Position numbers and translations under genes: made by a program. Shown piece after piece: positions 8,126 to 16,618 of a stretch of 64,000 nt of DNA (positions are counted from its first letter, which is position 1; the number at the start of each line of letters is the position of its first letter). Source of the stretch: Marinimicrobium sp. C6131 (GTDB lineage: Bacteria > Pseudomonadota > Gammaproteobacteria > Pseudomonadales > Cellvibrionaceae); contig NZ_CP110629.1 in assembly GCF_026153455.1 (NCBI RefSeq), forward strand, positions 2,852,001 to 2,916,000. Direction: 5' to 3'. The notes under the pieces are model-generated. The model was not told the origin of the DNA. It saw nothing but the letters and a program-made list of their open reading frames with translations, and searched no databases.

Positions 8126-9763
8126 CTACACCTCGAAATGGGCCACTTTGCGCGACAACTGCTGAGCCAGCTCGGACAGCTCCCGACTGGACCCCGCCAC
8201 CTGATCGGCGCCAGCGGAGGACGCCAGGGTCGCCTCACTGATCCGGTTGATATTCTGATTGACCCCCTCGGCCACCTGGCTCTGCTCCTCCGCGGCGCTG
8301 GCAATCTGGTGGTTCATATCGGTGATAGCCACCACTTCCTGACGGATGGTCGACAGGGCGCGCTCGGCCTCACGGGTTTTCGCCACGGTTTTCTGGGCCA
8401 ACTGGTGGCTGGTTTCCATCACCTCCACCGCGTCTCCGGCACCGGTCTGCAGGGTGCCGATCATTTCCCGAATCTCCCGGGTAGAAGCCTGGGTGCGGGT
8501 CGCCAGCGAGCGCACCTCATCGGCGACCACCGCAAAGCCCCGGCCGTGCTCGCCAGCGCGGGCCGCTTCGATGGCCGCATTCAGGGCCAGCAGATTGGTC
8601 TGCTCGGCGATGCCGTTGATGACATCGATGATTTTTTCAATATCGCCACTCTGGGTCGATACCGTCTGCACTTTGCTTACGGCGTCTTCGAGGGTTTGTG
8701 CCAACTGTTCAATGGCGGCAGCGGTTTCCTGCACCGTCTGATTGCCCGTGTTCACTTCCCGGTCGGCACTTTGGGTGGCACTTGAGGCGTTGGCCGCGCT
8801 GCGGGAGATCTCCACCACCGAGGCACTGAGTTGATTGATGGCGGCGGCCATCTGCTCGGTCTCCGAAGACTGCAGGCGCACCTGCTCGCTGTTGTCATCC
8901 GAGGTCCGGGTCAGTTCTTCTGAAGAGCGGGCCAGGGTTTCCGACGCCGTGCGTACATCGGTAATCACACCGGCGAGTCGGCGCAGGGTTTTGTTGATGT
9001 TGGCCATGACGCTGTTTGGGTAGCGAGAGTTCTCCGTCACGGTCAGTTGCCCGGAGGCAAAGGCTTCGATCGCCGCTGACAAGGCTTCCGGCTCAGCCCC
9101 CAGCGTGGCTTTGATATTTCTGATGATCACCACGGCCACCACCGCCCCTGCAATCAACGCCAGGAAAAGGAACGCCACCATGACTTTGGCAAAACCGCCT
9201 GCCACTGCCTGCACATGATCCACGTCCCGGCGAATATCCGCTTCCTGGTAGTCAATAAACGCGTTCACCCGGGCCAACCATTCGGTGTAGGCCCCCGAGA
9301 CGTCGGATAACAGAAACTGGCGGGCCGCCTCGATGTTGCCTGCCTGACGTAGGTCGACCAGCTCGTCGGTCAATGCCAGGGTTTCCCGCTCGATATTCTT
9401 GATCCTATCCAGCAAGCGTTGCTCTTCATTGCTCACGGCCTGGGCGTCGAACAGGGCATCCATTTGCCGGGCCGATTCCTGATAAAACGCATCCAGGTCA
9501 CGCACATCCTGCAAGTGAGCCTGCAGGGCCCGCTCGCTCTCGACCAGCACGGCATCGCGAATGGCAATGGCCCGGTCGTGAACACTGCCCCGAAAGTTGA
9601 TGGCCGACCGTTGCTTCTGGGTCGCCCCCTCGTTGACGGCGGACAGGGTCCGGTCCATGACGGTCACCCGCTGGATACCCAGCACAGTCACCACGGTAAA
9701 CAGTAAAAGAATCAATCCGAAGCCCAGTCCAAGGCGCTGGGCGATGCTGAGGGGTCTAGCCAT
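8126..9763 (-). CDS. Methyl-accepting chemotaxis protein
   Basis: 545 residues. It has a transmembrane helix at about residues 10-32, a periplasmic four-helix-bundle type sensor of roughly 160 residues, a second membrane helix (VAFLFLALIAGAVVAVVII, near 195-213), a short HAMP-like linker, and a long cytoplasmic coiled coil. The invariant hairpin tip is IAEQTNLLALNAAIEAARAG, which contacts CheA and CheW. There is no C-terminal CheR-binding pentapeptide; the protein ends KVAHFEV. The ligand cannot be read from sequence. It is followed 108 nt later on the same strand by the diguanylate cyclase, and its promoter region is shared with the divergent baeS-like gene. Confidence 0.95.
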   Translation of the reverse strand: MARPLSIAQRLGLGFGLILLLFTVVTVLGIQRVTVMDRTLSAVNEGATQKQRSAINFRGSVHDRAIAIRDAVLVESERALQAHLQDVRDLDAFYQESARQMDALFDAQAVSNEEQRLLDRIKNIERETLALTDELVDLRQAGNIEAARQFLLSDVSGAYTEWLARVNAFIDYQEADIRRDVDHVQAVAGGFAKVMVAFLFLALIAGAVVAVVIIRNIKATLGAEPEALSAAIEAFASGQLTVTENSRYPNSVMANINKTLRRLAGVITDVRTASETLARSSEELTRTSDDNSEQVRLQSSETEQMAAAINQLSASVVEISRSAANASSATQSADREVNTGNQTVQETAAAIEQLAQTLEDAVSKVQTVSTQSGDIEKIIDVINGIAEQTNLLALNAAIEAARAGEHGRGFAVVADEVRSLATRTQASTREIREMIGTLQTGAGDAVEVMETSHQLAQKTVAKTREAERALSTIRQEVVAITDMNHQIASAAEEQSQVAEGVNQNINRISEATLASSAGADQVAGSSRELSELAQQLSRKVAHFEV

Positions 9764-9952
9764 GATCAGTACTCTTGGTGAGGGGCATCGCCCCGAGGTT
9801 GTCCCCGGCTCTTCGGCCAGGTGTCAATTTTCCCGACAGAGTACGCGCAAGCATGTCGCCCGGATCAACACAAGTGACCTTTCGTCGCTCAAACCTCCAC
9901 ATTCCCTGCATAAATCTGCGCTAAGCTGGGGCTTTGCAATAGCGGACACGCC

Positions 9953-11362
9953 ATGACATCCATCGCAAAGGTCATCCGACTGAGGCTGGGCGCCAAACTG
10001 TTTCTGATCATCCTGCTGGCCAACACCCTGCTGGCCGGAGTGATGCTGTACGCCAATAATCAGGCCTTTACCCAGAGCTTCGAAGCCTACCTGAGTCAGG
10101 TTCAGTCCCGGCGGCTGGCGCCGCTACTGGACTCCCTGGCCGATGAGTACCGGGCCCAGGGTGGCTGGGCGTGGATTGGCGAACAGCCGGAGCGTTGGCG
10201 CGGCCTGAACCGTCGCTTTCTCTGGCCCCGTCACAACCGCCACGACGACCGGGACCAGCGACGGCTATTGCCACTGTTCCAGTTGCGCGATGCCCGGGGT
10301 GAGCTTATCTGGGGCGAACCGACCCCGGACCGTCGAACCGCCTGGCTCCCCATTGAAGTGGATGGCGAGCGGGTGGGCGAATTGGGGGTACCGGTCAACC
10401 TGCGCCTGACCTCGGAGTTCGATCAGTTGTTCGCGGAGCAACAGCGTCGTCAGTTCCTTGGCATTGCCCTGATGGCACTGTTACTGGCGGCGGCGGTTGC
10501 ACTGCCCTTCGCACACCGGCTGACTCGTCCCATTGCGCGCCTGCAACTGGCGACCCGACAGCTCGCCGAGGGCCACTTTGACGTCAGCCTGACCCAACGC
10601 GGCAGCGATGAGCTGGCGGAGCTCGCCCAGGATTTCAATCGCCTGGCTCGTCGCCTGAAAGATAACCTGAGCGCCCGCCAGCGCTGGATTGCGGACATTT
10701 CCCATGAGCTGCGCACCCCGGTTTCCGTGTTGCGTGCGGAGTTGGAAGCCTTGCAGGACGGCATCAGCGAGCCCACACCCGAAACGCTGACCTCCCTGCA
10801 CCAGGAGATCTGTCGCCTGGGCGGACTGATTGACGATCTGCACGAGCTGTCCCTGTCCGACGCCGGCGCCCTGAGTTACCAGATGGTGCCGGTTGACCTG
10901 GGCGAGCTGATTGATCAGATCTGTGCCCATAGCCGCAGCGCCCTTCAACAACGACACATTGAATTGAGCTGGCGGCCCCCGGAGCAACCCATCGTCATTT
11001 CAGGCGACCCCAGGCGCCTGTCCCAGCTGCTGAGCAACCTGATGCAGAACACGCTGAACTACACCGATGGACGATCAGAGCAGCCCGGTCATCTGCATAT
11101 CGCACTGGTGCCCCGTGCTGATGCGGTGGAACTGAACTGGTCGGATTCGGCCCCGGGGGTCCCGGAGGCGGAGTTGCCCCGACTGTTTGACCGACTGTAC
11201 CGGGTCGAGGGCTCCCGCAACCGGGCCACCGGCGGTTCCGGGTTGGGGCTGTCGATTGTTCAGAATGTCGTCCACGCTCACGGCGGCACCCTGGCCGCTC
11301 AGGCGTCGCCACTCGGTGGGGTGGCCATCGTGATCCGCTTTCCCCGGGAGGGGCTTGCATGA
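9953..11362 (+). CDS. baeS: BaeS-like sensor histidine kinase
   Basis: 469 residues. Membrane helices lie at about residues 12-32 and 163-183 and enclose a periplasmic sensor of about 130 residues. A HAMP domain follows (HRLTRPIARLQLATRQLAEG), then the H-box DISHELRTPVSVLRAELEAL with His near 250, an N-box (LLSNLMQNTLNYT) and the ATP-lid glycines GGSGLGLSIV. Autophosphorylation on His and transfer to the downstream response regulator are expected. The stop overlaps the regulator's ATG by 4 nt. Assignment to BaeS rather than another envelope-stress kinase rests on the partner's close similarity to BaeR, the baeS-baeR order and the Spy-like gene downstream. Confidence 0.85.
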   Translation: MTSIAKVIRLRLGAKLFLIILLANTLLAGVMLYANNQAFTQSFEAYLSQVQSRRLAPLLDSLADEYRAQGGWAWIGEQPERWRGLNRRFLWPRHNRHDDRDQRRLLPLFQLRDARGELIWGEPTPDRRTAWLPIEVDGERVGELGVPVNLRLTSEFDQLFAEQQRRQFLGIALMALLLAAAVALPFAHRLTRPIARLQLATRQLAEGHFDVSLTQRGSDELAELAQDFNRLARRLKDNLSARQRWIADISHELRTPVSVLRAELEALQDGISEPTPETLTSLHQEICRLGGLIDDLHELSLSDAGALSYQMVPVDLGELIDQICAHSRSALQQRHIELSWRPPEQPIVISGDPRRLSQLLSNLMQNTLNYTDGRSEQPGHLHIALVPRADAVELNWSDSAPGVPEAELPRLFDRLYRVEGSRNRATGGSGLGLSIVQNVVHAHGGTLAAQASPLGGVAIVIRFPREGLA

Positions 11363-12009
11363 TCCTGATCGTTGAAGACGAGGCCAAACTGGCCCGGGTT
11401 CTGGTGCAGTACCTGAACCGGGAAGGTTATGAAACCCACTGGTGTGAGCGGGGGGATGAGGCCCGTGACTGGCTGACCCGCCATGAGCCCACACTGATTC
11501 TGCTGGACCTGATGCTACCCGGTGTCGACGGGCTGACCCTGTGTCGGGAGCTGCGCCAACGCTCCCCGGTACCCATCATAATGACCACCGCGCGAGTCGA
11601 GGAAATTGACCGGCTGCTCGGGCTCGAATTGGGCGCGGATGACTACATCATTAAGCCTTACAGCCCCAGGGAAGTGGTCGCGCGGGTCAAGGCGGTACTG
11701 AGGCGTGCCAGCCCACCGATTCTGGCCGGGCGGGACGAGTTGCGCTGTCGGGGTAATCGGGTATCGCTGGGCGAGCAAAGCGTCGAAGTCACCGCCGTGG
11801 AAATGCGTCTGTTGCAGTGCCTGATACAGCGCCCGGGACACATTTACTCCCGGGACCAACTCATGGATGCAATCTACCCGGACCGGCGACTGGTGAGTGA
11901 CCGTACCATCGACAGCCACGTCAAAAATCTGCGCCGCAAATTGCAGACACTGTCGCCGGAGCGGGAATTTATCCGATCGGTGTACGGGGCCGGTTACAAG
12001 TACGAATAG
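11359..12009 (+). CDS. baeR: BaeR-like OmpR-family response regulator
   Basis: 216 residues. The receiver domain starts MILIVEDEAKLARVL, with phospho-acceptor Asp50 in LLDLMLPGVDGLTLCRELRQ, and ends in an alpha4-beta5 segment EIDRLLGLELGADDYIIKPY that is nearly identical to E. coli BaeR as remembered. The C-terminal winged helix reads TAVEMRLLQCLIQRPGHIYS...RTIDSHVKNLRRKL. It should activate envelope-stress genes when phosphorylated by the upstream kinase. An intrinsic terminator (12008-12032) overlaps its stop codon, so the downstream Spy-like gene probably has its own promoter, which is the arrangement expected of a BaeR target. Confidence 0.9.
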   Translation: MILIVEDEAKLARVLVQYLNREGYETHWCERGDEARDWLTRHEPTLILLDLMLPGVDGLTLCRELRQRSPVPIIMTTARVEEIDRLLGLELGADDYIIKPYSPREVVARVKAVLRRASPPILAGRDELRCRGNRVSLGEQSVEVTAVEMRLLQCLIQRPGHIYSRDQLMDAIYPDRRLVSDRTIDSHVKNLRRKLQTLSPEREFIRSVYGAGYKYE

Positions 12010-12032
12010 GATTCGCGGCAGAATCCTTTTTT
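12008..12032 (+). terminator. Intrinsic terminator after baeR
   Basis: AGGATTC (12008-12014) pairs with GAATCCT (12021-12027) around a 6-nt loop and is followed by a run of T to 12032. The stem begins inside the baeR stop codon. Confidence 0.8.
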
Positions 12033-12124
12033 CCTCCCCATTTCCTGCCAATTTGAGGCGCATGCTGAATACTCGCAGGGGCACTGAGGCCCTGCATTGA
12101 TCACATTTAGTGAGGAATGCCGCT

Positions 12125-12529
12125 ATGTTCAAGCCATCGCTTTTTGATAAAAAGCAGCTACTGACCGCCGCCCTGCTGGCCACTCTGATTGCCGCGCCCG
12201 TTTGGGCCGGAGACCGGGGCGAGCACCCCCATGGTCCGCGCCTGGAGTACATCTTCAATCAACTGGAGCTGAGCGACGATCAGCGAACCGAAGTGCAAAC
12301 CGTCCTGCAGGACTTTCGCAGCGAACGACGTGAAGCCATGAAAGCCCGACGAGAGGCCGGCGAGCCGCGTCCAAGCCGGGAGGAAATGCTGGCCCTGCGC
12401 GAAACCCACCAGCGGGAGTTGGCCGAGCGCCTGAGTACCGTACTGACGGCCGAGCAGGTGGAGGAATTTACCACCTATCTGGAGGCTCACCGACCTCACC
12501 ACCGTGGCATGAAAAAGCACCAGAAATAG
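12125..12529 (+). CDS. Spy/CpxP-like LTxxQ periplasmic protein
   Basis: 134 residues from ATG 12125, with GAGGAA spaced 7 nt before it. A signal peptide (about residues 1-28, ending APVWA) is followed by a helical protein with two LTxxQ-type motifs, LSDDQRTEV near residue 50 and LTAEQVEEF near 110, plus a His/Lys-rich tail (HRPHHRGMKKHQK). This is the Spy/CpxP/ZraP family of periplasmic chaperones or metal-responsive modulators. In E. coli spy is a BaeR target, and here the gene sits 115 nt after baeR behind its own terminator; regulation by BaeR is therefore a reasonable inference, but I cannot confirm a BaeR box. The His-rich tail might bind metal. Confidence 0.85.
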   Translation: MFKPSLFDKKQLLTAALLATLIAAPVWAGDRGEHPHGPRLEYIFNQLELSDDQRTEVQTVLQDFRSERREAMKARREAGEPRPSREEMLALRETHQRELAERLSTVLTAEQVEEFTTYLEAHRPHHRGMKKHQK

Positions 12530-12558
12530 GCAGGAACGGCCTGACGCATTGCAGCGAC

Positions 12559-12612
12559 GCGTAATCCGACAACAGGACGGAGACCTGTCGGATTACGCTA
12601 TCGCTAATCCGA
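12559..12612. repeat. REP-like double hairpin next to the insertion sequence
   Basis: GCGTAATCCGACA (12559-12571) pairs with TGTCGGATTACGC (12586-12598), a 13-bp perfect stem. The right arm can alternatively pair with a third copy: TCGGATTA (12588-12595) with TAATCCGA (12605-12612). Alternating short arms of this type are typical of REP elements. It may also act as the terminator of the Spy-like gene. The IS inverted repeat begins only 4 nt beyond it. Confidence 0.65.
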
Positions 12613-12654
12613 CCTCTCATAACTCAGTCAAGTCCCTTTATTTAATCATTTTAC

Positions 12655-12760
12655 CTGCCTGTTGGGCACACGAGTCTGCTGGCATTGCCTGAGTCGTTGA
12701 CGCACATGCCGGTGGTACTCGTGTGTTTAGCCTGTGTGCCAGCTCGAAGGCCTCCCGGAT
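12655..12760 (-). ncRNA. Candidate bridge/seek RNA region of the IS110-family element
   Basis: Within the non-coding end of the IS, CACACGAGT (12667-12675) pairs perfectly with ACTCGTGTG (12717-12725), and inside this stem GGCAT (12681-12685) pairs with ATGCC (12706-12710), leaving internal loops on both sides. A further stem, TCTTGA (12866-12871) with TCAAGA (12885-12890), lies nearer the transposase. IS1111-type elements encode a structured guide RNA in this position whose internal loops match donor and target DNA. The strand is assumed to follow the transposase. The folded helices are seen directly; the RNA itself, its ends and its function are inferred. Confidence 0.4.
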
Positions 12761-13019
12761 GAACGTCCATGGGGTCAACCGAACCTCTCGCATCGGATGT
12801 CCGCCTGGCGGCATCAACTCAGTTACCTTGGGTATCGCGTTCCATGGATCATCCCGCGGGCTGCCTCTTGACTACTTAGGAGCCTCAAGACTGGGCTAGA
12901 GGTCGGATCGAAGGTCAGCCCGAAGGAAGACTCGTTGCCAGCGTGTTACGGCTGGATTAACTCATTGCTCGCTCCTGTTGCTCGTCTCTGTTCGTCCTCA
13001 TCGGTCGACTCGGTGGTGC

Positions 13020-14285
13020 TTATGCCACTTCGGCCCGGGGTGGCTCGGCAAAGAGCTTGGCCGGATCGAACCGCTTGCCTTGAGCCACATGCCACAGCGC
13101 CTTGGCCAGCTTGCGCATCAGCGCGATGATCAGTTTGCCCTTGGGGCCTCGGTGTCGGGCCAGCTTGGCGTCATACCAGGCTCTGGCCGGGCCTGATTGA
13201 CGTATCAGGCGAAGGGCGGCGAAGTACAGGTAGTGGCGCACCACCCCGGGCCCTCGCTTGGTCAGCTTCAGCTGCCCTTTGTGTTTGCCGCTGGAGCGCT
13301 CTTTGAGGTTCAGCCCCGCCGCTTTCAGATAGCTGGCCGCACGCGGGTAGTCATTGGCCGAACCCAGGGCACAGTAAAGCACCACCGCGCTGTTATGGCC
13401 CAGTGCCTCGGCCATCCAGGCCAGCTCCCGGGTGTGCTCGACGTGCTCGGACAGCGCTCGCTCCAGCTCGCGGGACTGCGCCCGTGTGTCCAGCATCTCC
13501 TGGGCCAGGGCCCGGATGAGTTCGTGTTCGGTCTCGACCACCGGCACGCCCAAGGTCGTGGCGGCACTGCGCAGCAGGCCTTCGCGCTTGGACGTCTTAA
13601 GCATGTGCCCACCGACTCGGCGCAGCAGTCGGTCCGCCTGCTCCGGCTGTGCCGTCACCCGAACCGGGTCGCCGTACTCGGCCAGCAGGTGCAGCAAGCT
13701 GGCGCTCTGCAATGTCAGCCAGCACAGCGCCTCCGGCCAGTGCCGGGCCAACAACGCTTCGAGCCGATTCAGTGCCCGCTGGTGGCGCTCCTGTACCTGC
13801 TCCAGCCGATTCAGTAAGGCTCGCAGAGCTCGACGCGCTTCACTCGGCTCGCGCCAGCGCTGACTGATGCCATCCAGGTGCAGCCGGCCGATCAGGTAAG
13901 CCGCCTTGGCGTCGTGCAGGCTCGGGACCCCGTCATACACTTCAGCGGCGTCGTGCACCCGCTTGGGGCTGACCCGGTAGATTTCGGCACCCAGAGCTCT
14001 CAACTGGTAGCGCAAGGCGTCGCCATAGGTACCGGTCGGCTCCATGACCGCCTCCAGGCGCTGAGCCTTGAGGTTCGCCAGTTCCCGCAGCAGGGCCGGG
14101 CTCTGTTGCGGATGCTCCCAGCGGATGGTCTTCAGAACCGTCCGGTCCGGCTTCATCAGCGCCACGTAGAAGTCCTTCTTGGCCACATCAATCGCCAGAA
14201 TCAACCGCTCGCCCGCCGTCTGCTCACGCAGTTGATCCCAGTTCACCTTCTGGAAATTTTGGGCACGATAGTTATACTTGCGCAT
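13020..14285 (-). CDS. IS110-family transposase (RuvC-like DEDD plus Tnp20 domain)
   Basis: 421 residues. The N-terminal catalytic domain shows LILAIDVAKKDFYVALMKPD (first Asp of the DEDD set), then AVMEPTGTYGDALRYQLRAL (Glu) and KRVHDAAEVYDGVPSLHDAK (paired Asp residues). A coiled-coil middle leads to the C-terminal domain with YLKAAGLNLKERSSGKHKGQ and KLTKRGPGVVRHYLYFAALR, the serine-containing motif of transposase_20. The reading frame is intact, so the copy may be active. It is flanked by subterminal inverted repeats and a non-coding segment described separately. Confidence 0.93.
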   Translation of the reverse strand: MRKYNYRAQNFQKVNWDQLREQTAGERLILAIDVAKKDFYVALMKPDRTVLKTIRWEHPQQSPALLRELANLKAQRLEAVMEPTGTYGDALRYQLRALGAEIYRVSPKRVHDAAEVYDGVPSLHDAKAAYLIGRLHLDGISQRWREPSEARRALRALLNRLEQVQERHQRALNRLEALLARHWPEALCWLTLQSASLLHLLAEYGDPVRVTAQPEQADRLLRRVGGHMLKTSKREGLLRSAATTLGVPVVETEHELIRALAQEMLDTRAQSRELERALSEHVEHTRELAWMAEALGHNSAVVLYCALGSANDYPRAASYLKAAGLNLKERSSGKHKGQLKLTKRGPGVVRHYLYFAALRLIRQSGPARAWYDAKLARHRGPKGKLIIALMRKLAKALWHVAQGKRFDPAKLFAEPPRAEVA

Positions 14286-14384
14286 AAGGGGACACCTCCA
14301 ATGCTCTCGGTTCTTCGCACCTTGCTGTTACAGCAAGTTACCGAGTTATGAGGGTCCCCTTTCTTTTTTCTACCTTATAACTGA

Positions 14385-15155
14385 CTACTCAACGCTGAGT
14401 TGTGACGCAATGGAATCCAGTGATTGTTGCAACGCCAGGGCAAAGGCCCGGGGCTGCTCAAATTGGGGGAAGTGGTGGGTGCCCGGCAGGACGGTTTCCT
14501 GCACGTAGGGCGCACAGCGCTTTTGCGCCGCCTCGGAAATGTGCTCTCCGTTCAGCGCCACAATGGGGCCCTTGATCTCGGCAAAGGCCGCGTCCGGGGA
14601 CCAGCGCAACAGGTTGTGCCAGATGGGCAGCAGACGCTCCGGGTCGCCCGCGGCCATTCGGGCTTTGATCCAATCGCGGATCTCAGGGTCCAGTTCCGGC
14701 ACCGTGGTACTGTCCACCAGTCCGGCCATGGCGCCGCGAAAGTCCGCCTTGAAAGGTTCTTCAATCGCGGCAATGGTCTCGGCGTCCATATCCCCATAGG
14801 GCAGTCCGAAGCTGTCCACCAATACCACACCCACCGGCCCGGACCAGCGCCGGGCCGCTTCCAACGCCACACAGCCGCCCATGGAGTGACCCACCAACAT
14901 CAGTCGATGGGCCCCTTTTTGATCGGCCACCTCGGTCACGGCTTTGGCCAGGCCCTCGATCGTCCAGTCATCCCAGGGTCTATCCCGCGCTTCGCCGTGG
15001 CCAGGAAGATCCAGTGCCAGGCAGTGACGGCCCTGGGGCAGGGTAGCCAGCGTTTGCGCCCAATCGGTGCGCTGGCAGCTCCAGCCGTGAATCAGGATGA
15101 CCAGGGGTTCGCCCCGGCCCTGCTCGGTCACAAAATCGTCACGCTCGTCGGACAT
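14385..15155 (-). CDS. Alpha/beta-fold hydrolase (BioH/esterase type)
   Basis: 256 residues. Oxyanion segment LVILIHGWSCQRTDW at residues 18-32, nucleophile elbow VGHSMGG with Ser91, and a late THHFPQFE that supplies the catalytic His near 226. The acid is probably the Asp of VVLVDSFG or the acidic residue of LNGEHIS. No signal peptide is visible, so it is cytosolic. The substrate is unknown. It is divergent from the LuxR-type regulator, and the IS110 element has landed just beyond its stop codon without interrupting it. Confidence 0.85.
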   Translation of the reverse strand: MSDERDDFVTEQGRGEPLVILIHGWSCQRTDWAQTLATLPQGRHCLALDLPGHGEARDRPWDDWTIEGLAKAVTEVADQKGAHRLMLVGHSMGGCVALEAARRWSGPVGVVLVDSFGLPYGDMDAETIAAIEEPFKADFRGAMAGLVDSTTVPELDPEIRDWIKARMAAGDPERLLPIWHNLLRWSPDAAFAEIKGPIVALNGEHISEAAQKRCAPYVQETVLPGTHHFPQFEQPRAFALALQQSLDSIASQLSVE

Positions 15156-15305
15156 GGTTGGTTTCTCGTTTGAATTAGTCGTTGCGGATTCGCGTATTCC
15201 ATCGCAAACTTGTTAAAAATAAGCGAAAATCGCGCCAGAGTCGATGGGTTGATCTCCGGCTGCCCGCCACAGCCTCTGGCTGCGGCCTCTCGGAACCACG
15301 GTACC

Positions 15306-16454
15306 ATGCCAGACAATACGCTACGGCAACGCCTTGCGGAGCATAACGAACAACTTCTGGGGACCCTGTACGGCAGTGCCCTGAGCAACGGCCAGTGGAC
15401 GCCGTTTCTCAAACGGATGATCGATTTGACCGGGTCCCGTTCGGCCCGCTTACTGTTGTTGAATCAGGGCGCGAATACCGTTCAGCGCAGCATCAAGGTC
15501 AACATCGACGATAGTGCGCACCAACGCTATGTGGAACACTTCGTCAACCTGTGCCCCTGGCGCACCGAACTGGGTGAGAAGCCAGCCGGACAACTGTATT
15601 CCACTTATCTCGATTTCAGTTGCCGACAGCCGACGTTTTACCAGAGCGAATTCTTCAACGATTGGGCCAAGGGTCTGGATATCCACCATGGCGTGTGCGG
15701 CACGGTGTACAGCACCGAGCAACATAAGGTGCAATTGTTGATTCAGCGTACCGGTGGGCAGGGACATTACTCCCGGCAAGAGACCAATCTGATCAACAGC
15801 GTTCTACCTCATGTGCGTCAGGCCCTGCGCCTAAGCGCCCTGATGGCGGACCGGGAGGCCCGGCTGACCTCGGCCCTGAGTGCCGCCCAGATGCACCCGC
15901 TACCGTTTATCCTGTTCAATGCGAACGGTCAAATCCGCTACTTTTCCCCCCAGTTGGAGCAGGTCACACCAACGGGGTTGCGCTTCACCGCGGACGGGAT
16001 CGAACTCACTGATCCGAACCTCAATCAGCAGTTCAAGGCAGCCCTGCACCGCCTGACGCGCAAAGCGGCCCACTGCCAGACTCTCGAATGGCGCGTTGAG
16101 GTCCCCCGCGCTCACTGTCCGCCGCTGTATTGCTTGTTGGCTCCGGTGTTTCCCGGTGCCGATCCGAACCTGCCGTTCTGGCAGACCGATATCCACGCCG
16201 CGCTCTATATCCGGGACCCACTGGCACAGACCGGCAAGCGTCATCAGCAGTTGATGAGCACGTATGGACTGACGGACGCTGAGGCGCGGCTGGCTCAGGA
16301 CATCGCCCTGGGCCTGGAGCTCAAGGCCATCGCGGCCCGGGATCACCGCTCGATTCACACCCTCAGAAGCCAGTTGAAATCCATATTCAACAAAACCGGA
16401 CGTTGCCGACAGAGCCAGTTGGCCGCGCTGGTCAACCAACTGCCCGCCCGGTAG
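15306..16454 (+). CDS. LuxR-type helix-turn-helix regulator with divergent N-terminal sensor
   Basis: 382 residues from ATG 15306 (MPDNTLRQRL); the upstream in-frame extension looks non-coding. The last ~65 residues form a LuxR/GerE-type helix-turn-helix (YGLTDAEARLAQDIALGLEL then IAARDHRSIHTLRSQLKSIF), with the invariant glycine and the IHTLR recognition helix. The N-terminal 300 residues show no receiver domain or autoinducer-binding signature that I recognise; weak PAS-like features (HPLPFILFNANGQIRYFSP) occur near residue 200. The signal is unknown. It is divergent from the hydrolase gene with 150 nt between them, so it may regulate that gene. Confidence 0.8.
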   Translation: MPDNTLRQRLAEHNEQLLGTLYGSALSNGQWTPFLKRMIDLTGSRSARLLLLNQGANTVQRSIKVNIDDSAHQRYVEHFVNLCPWRTELGEKPAGQLYSTYLDFSCRQPTFYQSEFFNDWAKGLDIHHGVCGTVYSTEQHKVQLLIQRTGGQGHYSRQETNLINSVLPHVRQALRLSALMADREARLTSALSAAQMHPLPFILFNANGQIRYFSPQLEQVTPTGLRFTADGIELTDPNLNQQFKAALHRLTRKAAHCQTLEWRVEVPRAHCPPLYCLLAPVFPGADPNLPFWQTDIHAALYIRDPLAQTGKRHQQLMSTYGLTDAEARLAQDIALGLELKAIAARDHRSIHTLRSQLKSIFNKTGRCRQSQLAALVNQLPAR

Positions 16455-16618
16455 CCAGGGCCCGTCGCCGGTGCCACTTTTGCTCGACCCTGTGATATAT
16501 TCATTGCCAATCCGGTATTTGACCCGACACTCATCAGTACCGGGCTTGCCATGACAATGGCAATCGCATACAGAGCCATAACAACAGAGGCCAGTACCAG
16601 GCCCGGGACTTTCGGTGT

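Larger units (their letters stand above)
12613..14360 (-). mobile_element. IS110-family (IS1111-like) insertion sequence
   Basis: The element holds one DEDD transposase gene and a long non-coding 3' end of about 400 nt. Subterminal inverted repeats are visible: CTCATAACTC at 12616-12625 and its exact complement GAGTTATGAG at 14343-14352, in flanks that extend the similarity slightly. Subterminal repeats plus a non-coding region downstream of the transposase are the arrangement of the IS1111 subgroup. The exact ends are uncertain by several bases because this family leaves no target duplication. The left end abuts REP-like hairpins, a preferred target for several relatives. A hairpin CTTGCTG-TTA-CAGCAAG (14321-14337) and a second inverted pair AAGGGGAC/GTCCCCTT (14286-14293, 14354-14361) lie upstream of the transposase start. 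Confidence 0.8.
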
